Shown here: positions 27,791 through 36,632 of the stretch, piece after piece
Position numbering within the stretch: position 1 is the first letter of the stretch
Layout: every line of letters begins with the position of its first letter
Position numbers and translations under genes: made by a program
The notes under the pieces: model-generated
Database searches by the model: none
The model's input: only the letters and a program-made list of their open reading frames with translations
Told to the model about the DNA's origin: nothing
Source of the DNA: Candidatus Competibacteraceae bacterium
GTDB taxonomy: Bacteria; Pseudomonadota; Gammaproteobacteria; Competibacterales; Competibacteraceae
Direction of reading: 5' to 3'
Assembly: GCA_003989075.1 (NCBI GenBank)
Contig: RXIX01000004.1
Span: forward strand, 1-64,000
Length of the DNA: 64,000 nt

Positions 27791-29128
27791 TCACGCTGAC
27801 AAGGTATCGCGCACTATGCCGGCCAGTTCGCGGGCGTGACGTTCCACCGTGCTGGTATCAGCGCCCTCCACCATCACCCGCACAACCGGTTCGGTACCGG
27901 ATGGCCGCAGCAGCACCCGACCGGTATCGCCGAGCTGTGCCTCGATGGCGCGGATCGCTTCGACAATCGGTGGCCGGTGCAGATCCACCTCACCAGTAAC
28001 CGACACGTTGATCATGATCTGCGGATACTTGCTCATGCCAGCCTTGAGTTCATGCAGGCTGCGACCGGTGTGCAGCATCGCCGCCAGCACCTGCAATGCG
28101 GACACAATGCCATCGCCAGTTGTGGTGCGATCCAGGCAGATGATATGCCCGGAATTTTCACCGCCCAGGATCAGATTCTCGGCCAGCAGGCGCTCCATCA
28201 CATAGCGATCACCCACCTTGGCGCGCAGCAGATCCAGACCCAGCGCGCGCAGAGCCAGTTCGAGCCCCAGATTGCTCATCAGGGTGCCGACCACTGCGCC
28301 AAACCGGCTACCACTGCGCAGACGGTCGCGGGTGATGATGAACAGCAGTTCATCGCCGTCGAGCACCTCGCCGCGCTGATCGACCATGATCACACGGTCA
28401 CCGTCGCCATCGAAGGCGATGCCCAGATCCGCATTCTGCTCCAGCACCGCCGCGCGCAGATTCGCCGGGCGGGTCGAGCCGCAATCCAGGTTGATATTGA
28501 GACCATTCGGGGTAGCGCTGAGCGGAATCACCGTCGCGCCCAGTTCGTCAAACACGTCCGGGGCAATGTGATAGGTCGCGCCGTTGGCGCAGTCGACCAC
28601 GATCTTCATCCCGGCCAGACTGGTGTAGGCCGGTACCGTGCTCTTGCAGAATTCGATATAGCGGCCAGCGGCATCGACAATGCGCTCGGCCTTGCCCAGG
28701 GCATCCGGTTCCACGGTGGTCAGCGGCTGCTCGATCAGGTCTTCGATGCGGGTTTCGACGGCATCGGGCAGCTTCTGGCCATCACGGGAGAAGAACTTGA
28801 TGCCATTATCGTAGTAGGGATTGTGCGAGGCGCTGACCACGATGCCGGCGCAGGCATGCAGGGTGCGGGTCAGGTAGGCAATGCCGGGCGTTGGCATCGG
28901 ACCGAGCAGGGCGACATTGACGCCGGCAGCCGACAGACCCGCTTCCAGCGCCGATTCGAACATGTAGCCGGAAATGCGCGTGTCCTTGCCGATCACTACC
29001 TTGTTGAAGCCACGGGTCTGCAAGGCCCGGCCCACCGCCCAACCCAGCTTAAGAACAAATTCTGCGGTAATCGGATGTTCACCTACCCGGCCGCGAATGC
29101 CGTCCGTACCAAAATAGCGCTTGCCCAT
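27791..29128 (-). CDS. glmM: Phosphoglucosamine mutase
   Basis: Converts glucosamine 6-phosphate to glucosamine 1-phosphate for peptidoglycan and lipopolysaccharide synthesis. 445 residues in the four-domain phosphohexomutase order: opening [11 protein letters not shown], the active serine in [16 protein letters not shown], the metal loop [13 protein letters not shown], the sugar-binding loop GGENSGHI, and the phosphate-binding [15 protein letters not shown]. Follows folP by 77 bases. Confidence 0.97.
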   Translation of the reverse strand: MGKRYFGTDGIRGRVGEHPITAEFVLKLGWAVGRALQTRGFNKVVIGKDTRISGYMFESALEAGLSAAGVNVALLGPMPTPGIAYLTRTLHACAGIVVSASHNPYYDNGIKFFSRDGQKLPDAVETRIEDLIEQPLTTVEPDALGKAERIVDAAGRYIEFCKSTVPAYTSLAGMKIVVDCANGATYHIAPDVFDELGATVIPLSATPNGLNINLDCGSTRPANLRAAVLEQNADLGIAFDGDGDRVIMVDQRGEVLDGDELLFIITRDRLRSGSRFGAVVGTLMSNLGLELALRALGLDLLRAKVGDRYVMERLLAENLILGGENSGHIICLDRTTTGDGIVSALQVLAAMLHTGRSLHELKAGMSKYPQIMINVSVTGEVDLHRPPIVEAIRAIEAQLGDTGRVLLRPSGTEPVVRVMVEGADTSTVERHARELAGIVRDTLSA

Positions 29129-29205
29129 CGCCTGATCCTCATCGTGCCTTGGCGCATTATAGCGACCGGTCTGGCCGGTCGCGAATCGCTGGCGTACCGG
29201 CGCTG

Positions 29206-30036
29206 TCAGACGGCAGCGCGCACCGCCGCGCAGACCCGCAATGCCTGTACGGTTTCGCGTACATCATGGGCGCGCACGATACTGGCCCCCTGCCAGGCAG
29301 CCAGCACCGCGCCCGCCAGACTGCCCGGCAAGCGCCCGGTCAGGGGCACATCCAGCAGCGCGCCAAACATGCTCTTGCGCGACAAACCGACCAGCACGCC
29401 CGCGGCCAGATCCGTGAAGCGCTCCACACAACGCAGCAACGCCAGATTGTGCTGCAGGGTCTTGCCAAAGCCAAAACCGGGATCAACCAGAATACGCGCA
29501 GGCGAAATGCCGGCATCCCCGCAGACGCGCACCCGCTCGGCCAGGAAGGCATGCACCTCGGCCACCACATCGCCATAAACGGGCTCCTGCTGCATAGTAA
29601 CTGGCTCACCCTGCATGTGCATCAGGCATACCGGCAGGCCGGTAGCTGCCGCTGCCGCGAGCGCGCCGGGCTGGCGCAGGGCCCACACATCGTTGATCAA
29701 GCCAGCACCGGCACTGGCTGCGGCGCGCATCACCTCGGGCTTGCTGGTATCCACCGAAATCGGTACCGGCAGCACCCGCGCCAGCCGCTCGATCACCGGC
29801 AGCACCCGCGCCAGTTCCTCAGCGACCGGGACCAGCGGCGCGCCCGGCCGGGTGGATTCACCACCAACATCGATGATCGCTGCCCCTTCCGCGACCATCG
29901 CTTCGGCCCGTCGCAGCGCGTCATCCAGTTGCGTGTAATGCCCGCCATCGGAAAAGGAATCCGGCGTCACGTTCAGCACGCCCATGACCACCGGCTGGCG
30001 TAAATCCAGCACCTTGCCCGCGCAATCCCATTCCAT
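29206..30036 (-). CDS. folP: Dihydropteroate synthase
   Basis: Joins p-aminobenzoate to the pterin pyrophosphate in folate synthesis; target of sulfonamides. 276 residues with [54 protein letters not shown] and GLSRKSMFG in order, a TIM barrel. The ATG at 30034-30036 has GGGGGAG seven bases upstream; a GTG three bases earlier is the alternative start. A short internal duplication, [17 protein letters not shown], is seen near residue 90. Confidence 0.96.
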   Translation of the reverse strand: MEWDCAGKVLDLRQPVVMGVLNVTPDSFSDGGHYTQLDDALRRAEAMVAEGAAIIDVGGESTRPGAPLVPVAEELARVLPVIERLARVLPVPISVDTSKPEVMRAAASAGAGLINDVWALRQPGALAAAAATGLPVCLMHMQGEPVTMQQEPVYGDVVAEVHAFLAERVRVCGDAGISPARILVDPGFGFGKTLQHNLALLRCVERFTDLAAGVLVGLSRKSMFGALLDVPLTGRLPGSLAGAVLAAWQGASIVRAHDVRETVQALRVCAAVRAAV

Positions 30037-30062
30037 CACCGCACTCCCCCGTCAAAATGCAA

Positions 30063-30092
30063 GACCCCTCTTCCATACCGGCAAGAGGGGTC
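30063..30092 (-). terminator. Hairpin between ftsH and folP
   Basis: Perfect ten-base-pair stem GACCCCTCTT (30063-30072) with AAGAGGGGTC (30083-30092), ten-base loop. On the minus strand it is followed by TTGCATTTTG, only a loose U tract. It may be a partial terminator or processing signal that lowers folP-glmM expression relative to ftsH. Confidence 0.55.
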
Positions 30093-30127
30093 GGGTTCAG
30101 GCTCTGCCGCGCCTGGCAGCGCGCGCC

Positions 30128-32047
30128 TTAATGCTGCTGGGCTGGATCACCGATTGAGCCCTTGGCGCGCTCATCATCCTTATTCAAATCAACCGGCGTC
30201 CCTGCCGAGGGTGGTGCCTGATCGGCACTGTTGTCGACCGGTTCGCGCGGCGGCCGGCCACCCATGATGTCATCAATCTGCTCGGCATCAATGGTTTCGT
30301 ACTTGATCAGCGCTTCGGCCATGGCGTGCAGCTTGTCGAAATTCTCGCGCAGCAGACGCTCGGCGCGCTGGTAGTTGCGGTCGATGGTCGAGCGGATTTC
30401 CTCATCGATCACATGTGCGGTCTCGTCGGACACGTTCTTGTGCCGGGTCACACTGCGGCCCAGGAACACCTCGCCATCATCCTCGCTGTAGGTCAGCGGA
30501 CCGAGTCGCTCGGACAGACCCCATTTGGTGACCATGTTGCGGGCGATATCGGTCGCGCGCTCGATGTCATTCTGCGCACCTGTGGTGACGAAGTCCGGCC
30601 CGAATACGATCGCCTCGGCAATGCGACCGCCAAACAGGCTGGAAATCTGGCTTTCCAGGCGCTGCTTGCTGTAGCTGTAGCGGTCACCCTCAGGCAGGAA
30701 CATGGTCACGCCCAGCGCCCGGCCGCGCGGGATGATACTGACCTTGTACACCGGGTCATGCGCCGGCACCAGGCGACCGACAATGGCATGACCGGCTTCA
30801 TGATAGGCGGTGAGCTTTTTCTCATCCTCACTCATCACCATCGACTTACGTTCGGCGCCCATCATGATCTTGTCCTTGGCCTTTTCGAAATCGTCCATGT
30901 CCACGTCACGCTTGTTGGAGCGAGCGGCGAACAGGGCGGCCTCGTTGACCAGATTGGCCAGATCGGCACCGGAGAAGCCTGGGGTGCCCCGGGCAATCAG
31001 CGCCGGCTTGACGTTACCGGACAGCGGTACCTTGCGCATGTGCACCTTGAGAATCTGCTCACGGCCACGCACGTCGGGCAGCGGCACCACGACCTGCCGG
31101 TCGAAACGGCCGGGCCGCAGCAGCGCCGGATCGAGCACGTCGGGCCGGTTGGTAGCGGCAATGACGATGATGCCCTCGTTGCCCTCGAAGCCGTCCATTT
31201 CCACCAGCAGCTGGTTCAGGGTCTGCTCGCGTTCATCATGACCACCGCCCAGACCGGCGCCGCGATGGCGGCCGACGGCGTCGATTTCATCGATGAAGAT
31301 GATGCAGGGCGCGTGCTTCTTGGCCTGCTCGAACATGTCGCGCACCCGCGAGGCGCCCACGCCGACAAACATCTCCACAAAGTCGGAACCGGAAATCGAG
31401 AAGAATGGCACCTTGGCCTCGCCGGCGATGGCCTTGGCCAGCAGGGTCTTGCCGGTGCCGGGCGAACCGACCATCAGCACGCCGCGTGGAATCTTGCCGC
31501 CGAGCTTCTGAAACTTGCCAGGATCGCGCAGGAATTCAACCAGCTCGGCCACTTCCGACTTGGCCTCGTCAACACCGGCTACATCGGCGAAGGTGACCTT
31601 GATCTGGTCCTCGCTCATCATCCGCGCTCGCGACTTGCCAAACGACATTGCCCCGCGGCCGGCACCGCCACCCTGCATCTGCCGCAGGAAGAAGACCCAG
31701 ATGCCAATCAGCAGCAGCATCGGGAACCAGCTAATGAAAATCTGCATCAGCAGACCCTGCTTCTCCGGCGGCTGGCCTTCGATGTCGACGCCGTGATTGA
31801 GCAGTTCACCAATCATGGCACTGTTGTCGGTCTCAGGGCTGTAGGTGGTGAAGCGTTCACCGCTGCCGGTGCGGCCCTGGATGGCGCGGCCATCAATGGT
31901 CACCTGGGCGATCCGCCCCTGTTTCGCTTCCTGCAGAAACTGTGAGTAGGACATCTGCGCGGAAGGCGCAACCTTCGGCCCGAAGCTGTTAAACACGGAC
32001 ATCAGCACGACTGCGATGACCACCCACAGGAGAATATTCTTGACCAT
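30128..32047 (-). CDS. ftsH: ATP-dependent zinc metalloprotease FtsH
   Basis: Inner-membrane AAA+ protease that degrades membrane and short-lived proteins. 639 residues from the ATG at 32045-32047 ([19 protein letters not shown], the standard opening). TM1 at about 4-21, periplasmic domain, TM2 at about 104-121, Walker A GSPGTGKT at 194-201, Walker B IIFIDEID at about 249-256, second region of homology [20 protein letters not shown], and zinc motif HEAGH at 416-420. The tail is polar. It lies 113 bases behind rlmE, as in E. coli. Confidence 0.97.
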   Translation of the reverse strand: MVKNILLWVVIAVVLMSVFNSFGPKVAPSAQMSYSQFLQEAKQGRIAQVTIDGRAIQGRTGSGERFTTYSPETDNSAMIGELLNHGVDIEGQPPEKQGLLMQIFISWFPMLLLIGIWVFFLRQMQGGGAGRGAMSFGKSRARMMSEDQIKVTFADVAGVDEAKSEVAELVEFLRDPGKFQKLGGKIPRGVLMVGSPGTGKTLLAKAIAGEAKVPFFSISGSDFVEMFVGVGASRVRDMFEQAKKHAPCIIFIDEIDAVGRHRGAGLGGGHDEREQTLNQLLVEMDGFEGNEGIIVIAATNRPDVLDPALLRPGRFDRQVVVPLPDVRGREQILKVHMRKVPLSGNVKPALIARGTPGFSGADLANLVNEAALFAARSNKRDVDMDDFEKAKDKIMMGAERKSMVMSEDEKKLTAYHEAGHAIVGRLVPAHDPVYKVSIIPRGRALGVTMFLPEGDRYSYSKQRLESQISSLFGGRIAEAIVFGPDFVTTGAQNDIERATDIARNMVTKWGLSERLGPLTYSEDDGEVFLGRSVTRHKNVSDETAHVIDEEIRSTIDRNYQRAERLLRENFDKLHAMAEALIKYETIDAEQIDDIMGGRPPREPVDNSADQAPPSAGTPVDLNKDDERAKGSIGDPAQQH

Positions 32048-32160
32048 ATCGTTCAAGGTGCGCACCTCAACCAATCTGTAATGGGAGCCAGGTGGGAAAC
32101 CGGCCAGCCCTTGCCGGGCGTAGAGAATTCAGCTGCAAAATAGTGTTTTTTTAGACCGGC

Positions 32161-32781
32161 TTAGCCCCGATAGTTCCTGGCCAGCAGGTACTGCTCGGCG
32201 CTGCGTGCCCGTGAGGCGCGCGGCTTGCGTGGCGCTACCGTACCAAACGCGGCACGCAGTTCGCGCAGGAAAAGATCAAAACCTTCGCCCTGAAACACCT
32301 TGGCCAGGAAATCGCCGCCGGGACGTAGCGTGCGCCGGGCCATATCCAGCGCCAGTTCCGCCAGGTACATGCTGTGCGGCTGATCCACGGCCTTGATGCC
32401 GCTGGTGTTGGGCGCCATGTCCGACATCACCAGATCCACCGGCCGCCCATCGAGCGTTGCCAGCAGCTGTTCCAGCACTGCAGCCTCGCGAAAATCGCCT
32501 TCGATGACGGTCACGCCGGGCAGCGCGTCCATCGGCAGGATGTCCAGGGCAATAACGGCGCCCTGTGGGCCGAGCACCTGTGCCGCCAGTTGCGACCAGC
32601 CACCCGGCGCCGCGCCCAGATCGACCACCGCCATGCCCGGACGCAGCAGGCGATCCTTTTCATGAATCTCCAGCAGCTTGTAGACCGCGCGTGAGCGATA
32701 GCCTTCCTGCTGGGCGCGCTTAACGTATTCGTCGCTGAAATGCTCGCGCAGCCAGCGGTTGCTACTCTTGCTACGCGCCAT
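32161..32781 (-). CDS. rlmE: 23S rRNA 2'-O-methyltransferase RlmE (FtsJ/RrmJ)
   Basis: Methylates the 2'-O of U2552 in the ribosomal A loop. 206 residues; SAM-binding [14 protein letters not shown], the catalytic set in the region [16 protein letters not shown] and the later lysine in [11 protein letters not shown]. Opens [36 protein letters not shown], typical. Its start overlaps the end of the upstream small membrane protein gene by 11 bases. Confidence 0.96.
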   Translation of the reverse strand: MARSKSSNRWLREHFSDEYVKRAQQEGYRSRAVYKLLEIHEKDRLLRPGMAVVDLGAAPGGWSQLAAQVLGPQGAVIALDILPMDALPGVTVIEGDFREAAVLEQLLATLDGRPVDLVMSDMAPNTSGIKAVDQPHSMYLAELALDMARRTLRPGGDFLAKVFQGEGFDLFLRELRAAFGTVAPRKPRASRARSAEQYLLARNYRG

Positions 32782-33037
32782 GCCGATCGCACTGCTCGCG
32801 TTCGAAGCGGGCCAGCACCTGGCGCACCCGGATCAGAATCCAGCCCATGCCCAGCAGGCCATAGCTGACCAGCAGCAGCAGTTGCAGGAACAGGCTGTTC
32901 ACCACCCGGCCCTGCACCAGCAACAGCAGGACACCGACTGCCAAAATGATCCCTAGATCAAGCTTGACCTCGTTCAAGGGGCTCGGGGCTACCGTCAGGC
33001 CTTTGCCAGCGGTTACACTGCCCGAATCTTTTGCCAT
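32771..33037 (-). CDS. Small two-helix membrane protein, unknown function
   Basis: 88 residues from the ATG at 33035-33037, which has a GAGGGA site upstream. A polar N-terminus of about 25 residues is followed by two hydrophobic helices ([17 protein letters not shown] and [22 protein letters not shown]) and a basic end ([19 protein letters not shown]). I do not recognise the family. Its overlap with rlmE makes it the likely first gene of the rlmE-ftsH operon, with its start only 15 bases from the divergent yhbY. Confidence 0.7.
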   Translation of the reverse strand: MAKDSGSVTAGKGLTVAPSPLNEVKLDLGIILAVGVLLLLVQGRVVNSLFLQLLLLVSYGLLGMGWILIRVRQVLARFEREQCDRHGA

Positions 33038-33052
33038 GTCCGGTCCCTCTTC

Positions 33053-33349
33053 ATGTTCAGCCTTACAAATCCACAGAAGCGCCAGCTCAAAGCTCTCGCC
33101 CACCCTCGCAAACCGGTCGTCATCATCGGCGACAATGGCCTAACCGATGCGGTCATGCAGGAAATCGAGATCGCCCTCGACCACCACGAACTGATCAAGA
33201 TCCGCGTTAATGCCGAGGATCGCGCAGCACGTGACGGCATGATCCTGGAGATCTGCGCAGCGACCTCGGCGGCGCAGATCCAGCGCATCGGTCATATCGC
33301 CACGCTGTTCCGCCGCAATCACGAAGCGCCGCGCATCGCGCTCGACTGA
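33053..33349 (+). CDS. yhbY: YhbY family ribosome-associated RNA-binding protein (CRS1/YhbY)
   Basis: 98-residue single CRM domain. E. coli YhbY associates with pre-50S ribosomal subunits. Conserved marks: LKALAHPRKPVVIIGDNGLTDAVMQEIEIALDHHELIK, with the GxxG-type loop (IGDNGL) used in RNA binding. Divergent location next to rlmE/ftsH is conserved. No purine-rich ribosome site precedes the ATG (the preceding bases are pyrimidine-rich), so it may be translated from a leaderless or very short leader. Confidence 0.93.
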   Translation: MFSLTNPQKRQLKALAHPRKPVVIIGDNGLTDAVMQEIEIALDHHELIKIRVNAEDRAARDGMILEICAATSAAQIQRIGHIATLFRRNHEAPRIALD

Positions 33350-33728
33350 GCGTGGCGGGCGCGGGCATTGGATGATAGCAGACTTCCGCAGCGCGTCAGC
33401 GGGTGTTCCAGGCCGCGATTCCAAACCGGCACGCTTGCCCTGCACGCAGGCATGATCAATTTTGCACTCGCCAAAGGGCGCGCTTGATCCGCCCTGGATT
33501 GGCATAGCCAGCGCTAACATCATCCATCGCCCGCGGCGCGCCTTTCAGGGACAGACGAATCGGGGGGTCGAGCGCGACAGTGAGGGGAGCCATTCGCCGG
33601 CTTTCGTTGATTTCCAACACCAATGTGTGGCACCAAGCGGACAGAGAACCAATCCCGGTGACCACGGACGAAATCTCCGGTAATCCGGAACGGAGAGAGG
33701 TCGACACAACAGGCCGGTGTCAGGCAAA
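33350..33728. other. Intergenic region between yhbY and the tRNA cluster
   Basis: About 380 bases between convergent yhbY and tRNA-Leu(TAA). Short overlapping frames exist on both strands (for instance minus-strand 33456-33707) but none has a ribosome site or recognisable family. No strong terminator hairpin, insertion-sequence end or repeat of the tRNA 3' end was seen here. Confidence 0.5.
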
Positions 33729-33814
33729 TGGTGCTGGTGGTGGGACTCGAACCCACAAGGCCGCGAGGCCGCAGGATTTTAAGTCCTGTGTGTATACCAT
33801 TCCACCACACCAGC
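33729..33814 (-). tRNA. leuZ: tRNA-Leu (anticodon TAA)
   Basis: 86 bases with CCA encoded. Acceptor GCTGGTG/CACCAGC, anticodon stem CAGGA/TCCTG around loop CTTAAAA, a long variable arm (CGGCCTCGCGGCCTT) as in class II tRNAs, and T arm GGGTTCGAGTCCC. Third in the Gly-Cys-Leu cluster downstream of pgsA, the same order as glyW-cysT-leuZ of E. coli. Confidence 0.96.
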
Positions 33815-33828
33815 GAAGGGATGATATT

Positions 33829-33902
33829 TGGAGGCTAGGGTCGGAATCGAACCGGCGTCCACGGCTTTGCAGGCCGCTGCATGACCACTCTGCCACCTAG
33901 CC
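33829..33902 (-). tRNA. cysT: tRNA-Cys (anticodon GCA)
   Basis: 74 bases with TCCA at the 3' end. Acceptor GGCTAGG/CCTAGCC, anticodon stem GCGGC/GCCGT around CTGCAAA, T arm CCGGTTCGATTCC. Sits 14 bases from tRNA-Leu(TAA) and 73 from tRNA-Gly, likely one transcript with pgsA. Confidence 0.96.
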
Positions 33903-33975
33903 AAAACCCGCAGATGTCCCGGCAGGCACCGGAGACATAAAAAAGCCCCGAAGAACTTCGAGGCTCGATAATTCT

Positions 33976-34051
<76 letters not shown>

Positions 34052-34114
34052 TGCGAAGACCTGCTATTCTAGCGGCAAAAGCCATGCTGTCAAGCATGGT
34101 CGCCAATTTTTTTA

Positions 34115-34672
34115 TCAGCCGTCCCGGAGCACCGGCCATGCCGCCGCCAGATAGTGCAGCATTGACCACAGCGTCAGCGCCGCCGCCGCCAGCATCAAGG
34201 CCAGACCCACTTCCAGGGTCGGAAACCCGAACAGCGGCTCCCGATACAGCAGCAACAGCACGGCGACCATTTGCACCGTAGTCTTAAGCTTGCCGATTTT
34301 CGACACTGCGACCCGGCTATGACTGCCCACCTGCGCCATCCACTCACGCAAGGCTGAAATGGCGATTTCCCGGCCAACAATGATGGTTGCTGCCACCGCC
34401 ATCAGCGGCGTGTGAATCGCCTGCACCAGCAGCACCAGCGCCGCCGCCACCATCAGCTTGTCGGCGACCGGATCGAGAAAGGCGCCAAAGGCCGAGGTCT
34501 GGCCAAGACGCCGCGCCAGATAACCGTCCAGCCAGTCGGTCAGCGCCGCCAGACCAAACAGGGCGCTGCACAGCAGATTGGCACCGCGAAAGGGCATGAA
34601 GAAAACACCCACAAATACCGGGATCAGCGCGATCCGCAACAGGGTCAGCCAGGTGGGTAGATTCAGTTGCAT
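34115..34672 (-). CDS. pgsA: CDP-diacylglycerol-glycerol-3-phosphate 3-phosphatidyltransferase
   Basis: Commits CDP-diacylglycerol to phosphatidylglycerol synthesis in the inner membrane. 185 residues, about six helices. The CDP-alcohol phosphotransferase signature is complete: DWLDGYLARRLGQTSAFGAFLDPVADK spans it, with its three aspartates in DGxxAR...G...D...D order. Start ATG 34670-34672 gives MQLNLPTWLTLLRI, matching relatives; the ORF extends 21 codons into uvrC but that is unsupported. The ribosome site is weak. Confidence 0.95.
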   Translation of the reverse strand: MQLNLPTWLTLLRIALIPVFVGVFFMPFRGANLLCSALFGLAALTDWLDGYLARRLGQTSAFGAFLDPVADKLMVAAALVLLVQAIHTPLMAVAATIIVGREIAISALREWMAQVGSHSRVAVSKIGKLKTTVQMVAVLLLLYREPLFGFPTLEVGLALMLAAAALTLWSMLHYLAAAWPVLRDG

Positions 34673-34685
34673 GATCTGAACACGA

Positions 34686-36518
34686 TCAACCATCGCCATG
34701 GAAGGCATCATAAATGCGCTGCGCCAGTTCAGCACTGATCCCCTCTATCCGGGCCAGATCATCGACGCCCGCCCGCGAGAGCTGCTTAAGCCCGCCAAAC
34801 TGCCTGAGCAGCGCCTGGCGACGCTTGGGACCAATACCGGGAATGTTTTCGAGCGCCGAGGTCTTGCGGCTGACCATGCGCCGCTGACGGTGGCCGGTGA
34901 TCGCAAAGCGGTGCGCTTCATCGCGAATCTGCTGGATCAGGTGCAAGGCGGCCGAACTGGCAGGCAGTATAAGTGGATGGTCCTGACCGGACAAGTAAAG
35001 TGTCTCCAGCCCCGGTTTGCGCTCTGGACCCTTGGCAACACCGAGCAGGGTCACGCCGGTAACGCCGCGCGCATCCAGAACTGCACGCGCCTGCGCCAAC
35101 TGTCCGCGGCCACCGTCGATCAGCACGACATCGGGCATCACCATGCCCTCTTCGCCCAGGCGCGCATAGCGCCGCTCCAATGCCTGATGCAGAGCGGCGT
35201 AATCATCACCGGGCGTAATGCCCATAATCGCATAGCGCCGATAAGCGGCTTTCAACGCGCCTTCCGTACCAAACACCACGCAGGAGGCTATCGTAGCCTC
35301 GCCACCCAGATGGCTGATATCGAAGCATTCCAGACGCGCCGGCGCTGCAGCCAGACCGAGCACCCCGGCCAGAGCAATCAGACGCTGGCGCATGCCGGCC
35401 TGACTGGATAGGCGGGCTTCCAGTGCATGCTCGGCATTACGCTGCGCCATCTCCAGCCAGCGCGCGCGCTCGCCGCGCACCCGTCCACTGAGCACCACAC
35501 GCCGCCCCAGCCGGGCCTGAAACGCCTCGGCCAACAGCGCCAGATCGGCAGGTTCGGGTGTTACCAGCAGTTCAGCCGGCACCGCCCGGTCGAGATAATG
35601 CTGGGCCAGGAACGCTGCCAGAACCGTTTTCGCTCCGACGTCATCATCCTCTTCCTCTGCGGGCAGGCGCGGAAAAAAGGCCTTGTTGCCCAGCAGGCGG
35701 CCTTCGCGGAACATGAACACCTGTACGCAGGCTACCCCGGCCCGCAGCACGCAGGCGACTACATCAAGATCGCCGCTGACGCCTTCCACATGCTGACGCT
35801 CCTGCACCTGACGCAGTTCGGCGATGCGGTCACGACATTGGGCCGCCTCTTCGAAGCGCAGCGCCGTCGCCGCCTGCTCCATACGCTGCACCAGGTCATC
35901 GATGATCTGAGCGCTGCGTCCCTCCAGAAAGCGCTCGGCATCGTCAAGCTGGCGCTGGTAGGCGGCGCGATCGACATAGCCGACGCAGGGCGCGGTACAG
36001 CGCTGGATCTGGTACTGCAGACAGGGCCGGCTGCGACCCCGGAAGAAGGCATCCTCACAGGAACGCAGCCGGAACAGCTTCTGCAGCAGATTCAGCGTAT
36101 CGCGAACCGCGCTGGCGTGCGGATAGGGGCCAAAGTAACGCCCCGGCGCTCGCCGCGCGCCACGATGCAGTTCCAGGCGCGGAAAGTCGCCCGCGGCAAC
36201 ATGGATATACGGATAGCCCTTATCGTCGCGCAACAGCACGTTATAGCGTGGCTGCAGGCGCTTGATCAGCGTGCTTTCCAGAATCAGCGCCTCGGCCTCG
36301 GTATGGGTCACGGTGATTTCGATAGCGTGAATCCGGGCCACCAGACTGCGGGTCCGCGCTGAGGCATGGTGCTCGCGGAAATAGCTGGCGACCCGCTGGC
36401 GCAGATTGCGCGCCTTGCCGACGTACAGCACCGTGCCCTGCGCATCAAGCATCCGGTATACGCCGGGCAGGGTGGTAAGCGTCCTGAGGAAGCGCTGCGC
36501 ATCAAAAGGTTCCGTCAT
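34686..36518 (-). CDS. uvrC: Excinuclease ABC subunit C
   Basis: Makes both incisions in nucleotide excision repair. 610 residues. N-terminal GIY-YIG nuclease (PGVYRMLDAQGTVLYVGKARNLRQRV), cysteine-containing RPCLQYQIQRCTAPCVG, UVR motif for UvrB contact around residues 200-235, RNase-H-like second nuclease (ECFDISHLGG...VLIDGGRGQL), and tandem helix-hairpin-helix at the end (ENIPGIGPKRRQALL; IEGISAELAQRI). The ATG at 36516-36518 (MTEPFDAQRFL) fits relatives; an ATG seven codons earlier is possible. It is followed by pgsA 13 bases later. Confidence 0.95.
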   Translation of the reverse strand: MTEPFDAQRFLRTLTTLPGVYRMLDAQGTVLYVGKARNLRQRVASYFREHHASARTRSLVARIHAIEITVTHTEAEALILESTLIKRLQPRYNVLLRDDKGYPYIHVAAGDFPRLELHRGARRAPGRYFGPYPHASAVRDTLNLLQKLFRLRSCEDAFFRGRSRPCLQYQIQRCTAPCVGYVDRAAYQRQLDDAERFLEGRSAQIIDDLVQRMEQAATALRFEEAAQCRDRIAELRQVQERQHVEGVSGDLDVVACVLRAGVACVQVFMFREGRLLGNKAFFPRLPAEEEDDDVGAKTVLAAFLAQHYLDRAVPAELLVTPEPADLALLAEAFQARLGRRVVLSGRVRGERARWLEMAQRNAEHALEARLSSQAGMRQRLIALAGVLGLAAAPARLECFDISHLGGEATIASCVVFGTEGALKAAYRRYAIMGITPGDDYAALHQALERRYARLGEEGMVMPDVVLIDGGRGQLAQARAVLDARGVTGVTLLGVAKGPERKPGLETLYLSGQDHPLILPASSAALHLIQQIRDEAHRFAITGHRQRRMVSRKTSALENIPGIGPKRRQALLRQFGGLKQLSRAGVDDLARIEGISAELAQRIYDAFHGDG

Positions 36519-36538
36519 GGCATTCACCGGCGCGGCCA

Positions 36539-36565
36539 TTGACCTGCTCGCGCCTGTTCTAGAAT
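36539..36565 (+). promoter_or_regulatory. Possible promoter of the CNBD-ZIP gene
   Basis: TTGACC at 36539-36544 and TAGAAT at 36560-36565 resemble -35 and -10 boxes, but the spacer is only 15 bases, shorter than the best 17. About 65 bases upstream of the start codon, in the gap divergent from uvrC. Confidence 0.3.
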
Positions 36566-36632
36566 GGAAATGGATGATCCGTACATACCTTAACCCTCGG
36601 CGCCGCGCCTGCAACTTCTGACACTGCATGCC

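Noticed and set aside
30326-31945. 539-codon plus-strand open frame
   Set aside because: Lies entirely opposite ftsH, whose motifs are all intact; composition is that of a reverse-complement shadow.
33456-33707. Possible small gene on the minus strand beside tRNA-Leu(TAA), considered as an integrase remnant
   Set aside because: No integrase motif, no ribosome site, and no repeat of the tRNA 3' end was seen in the flank.
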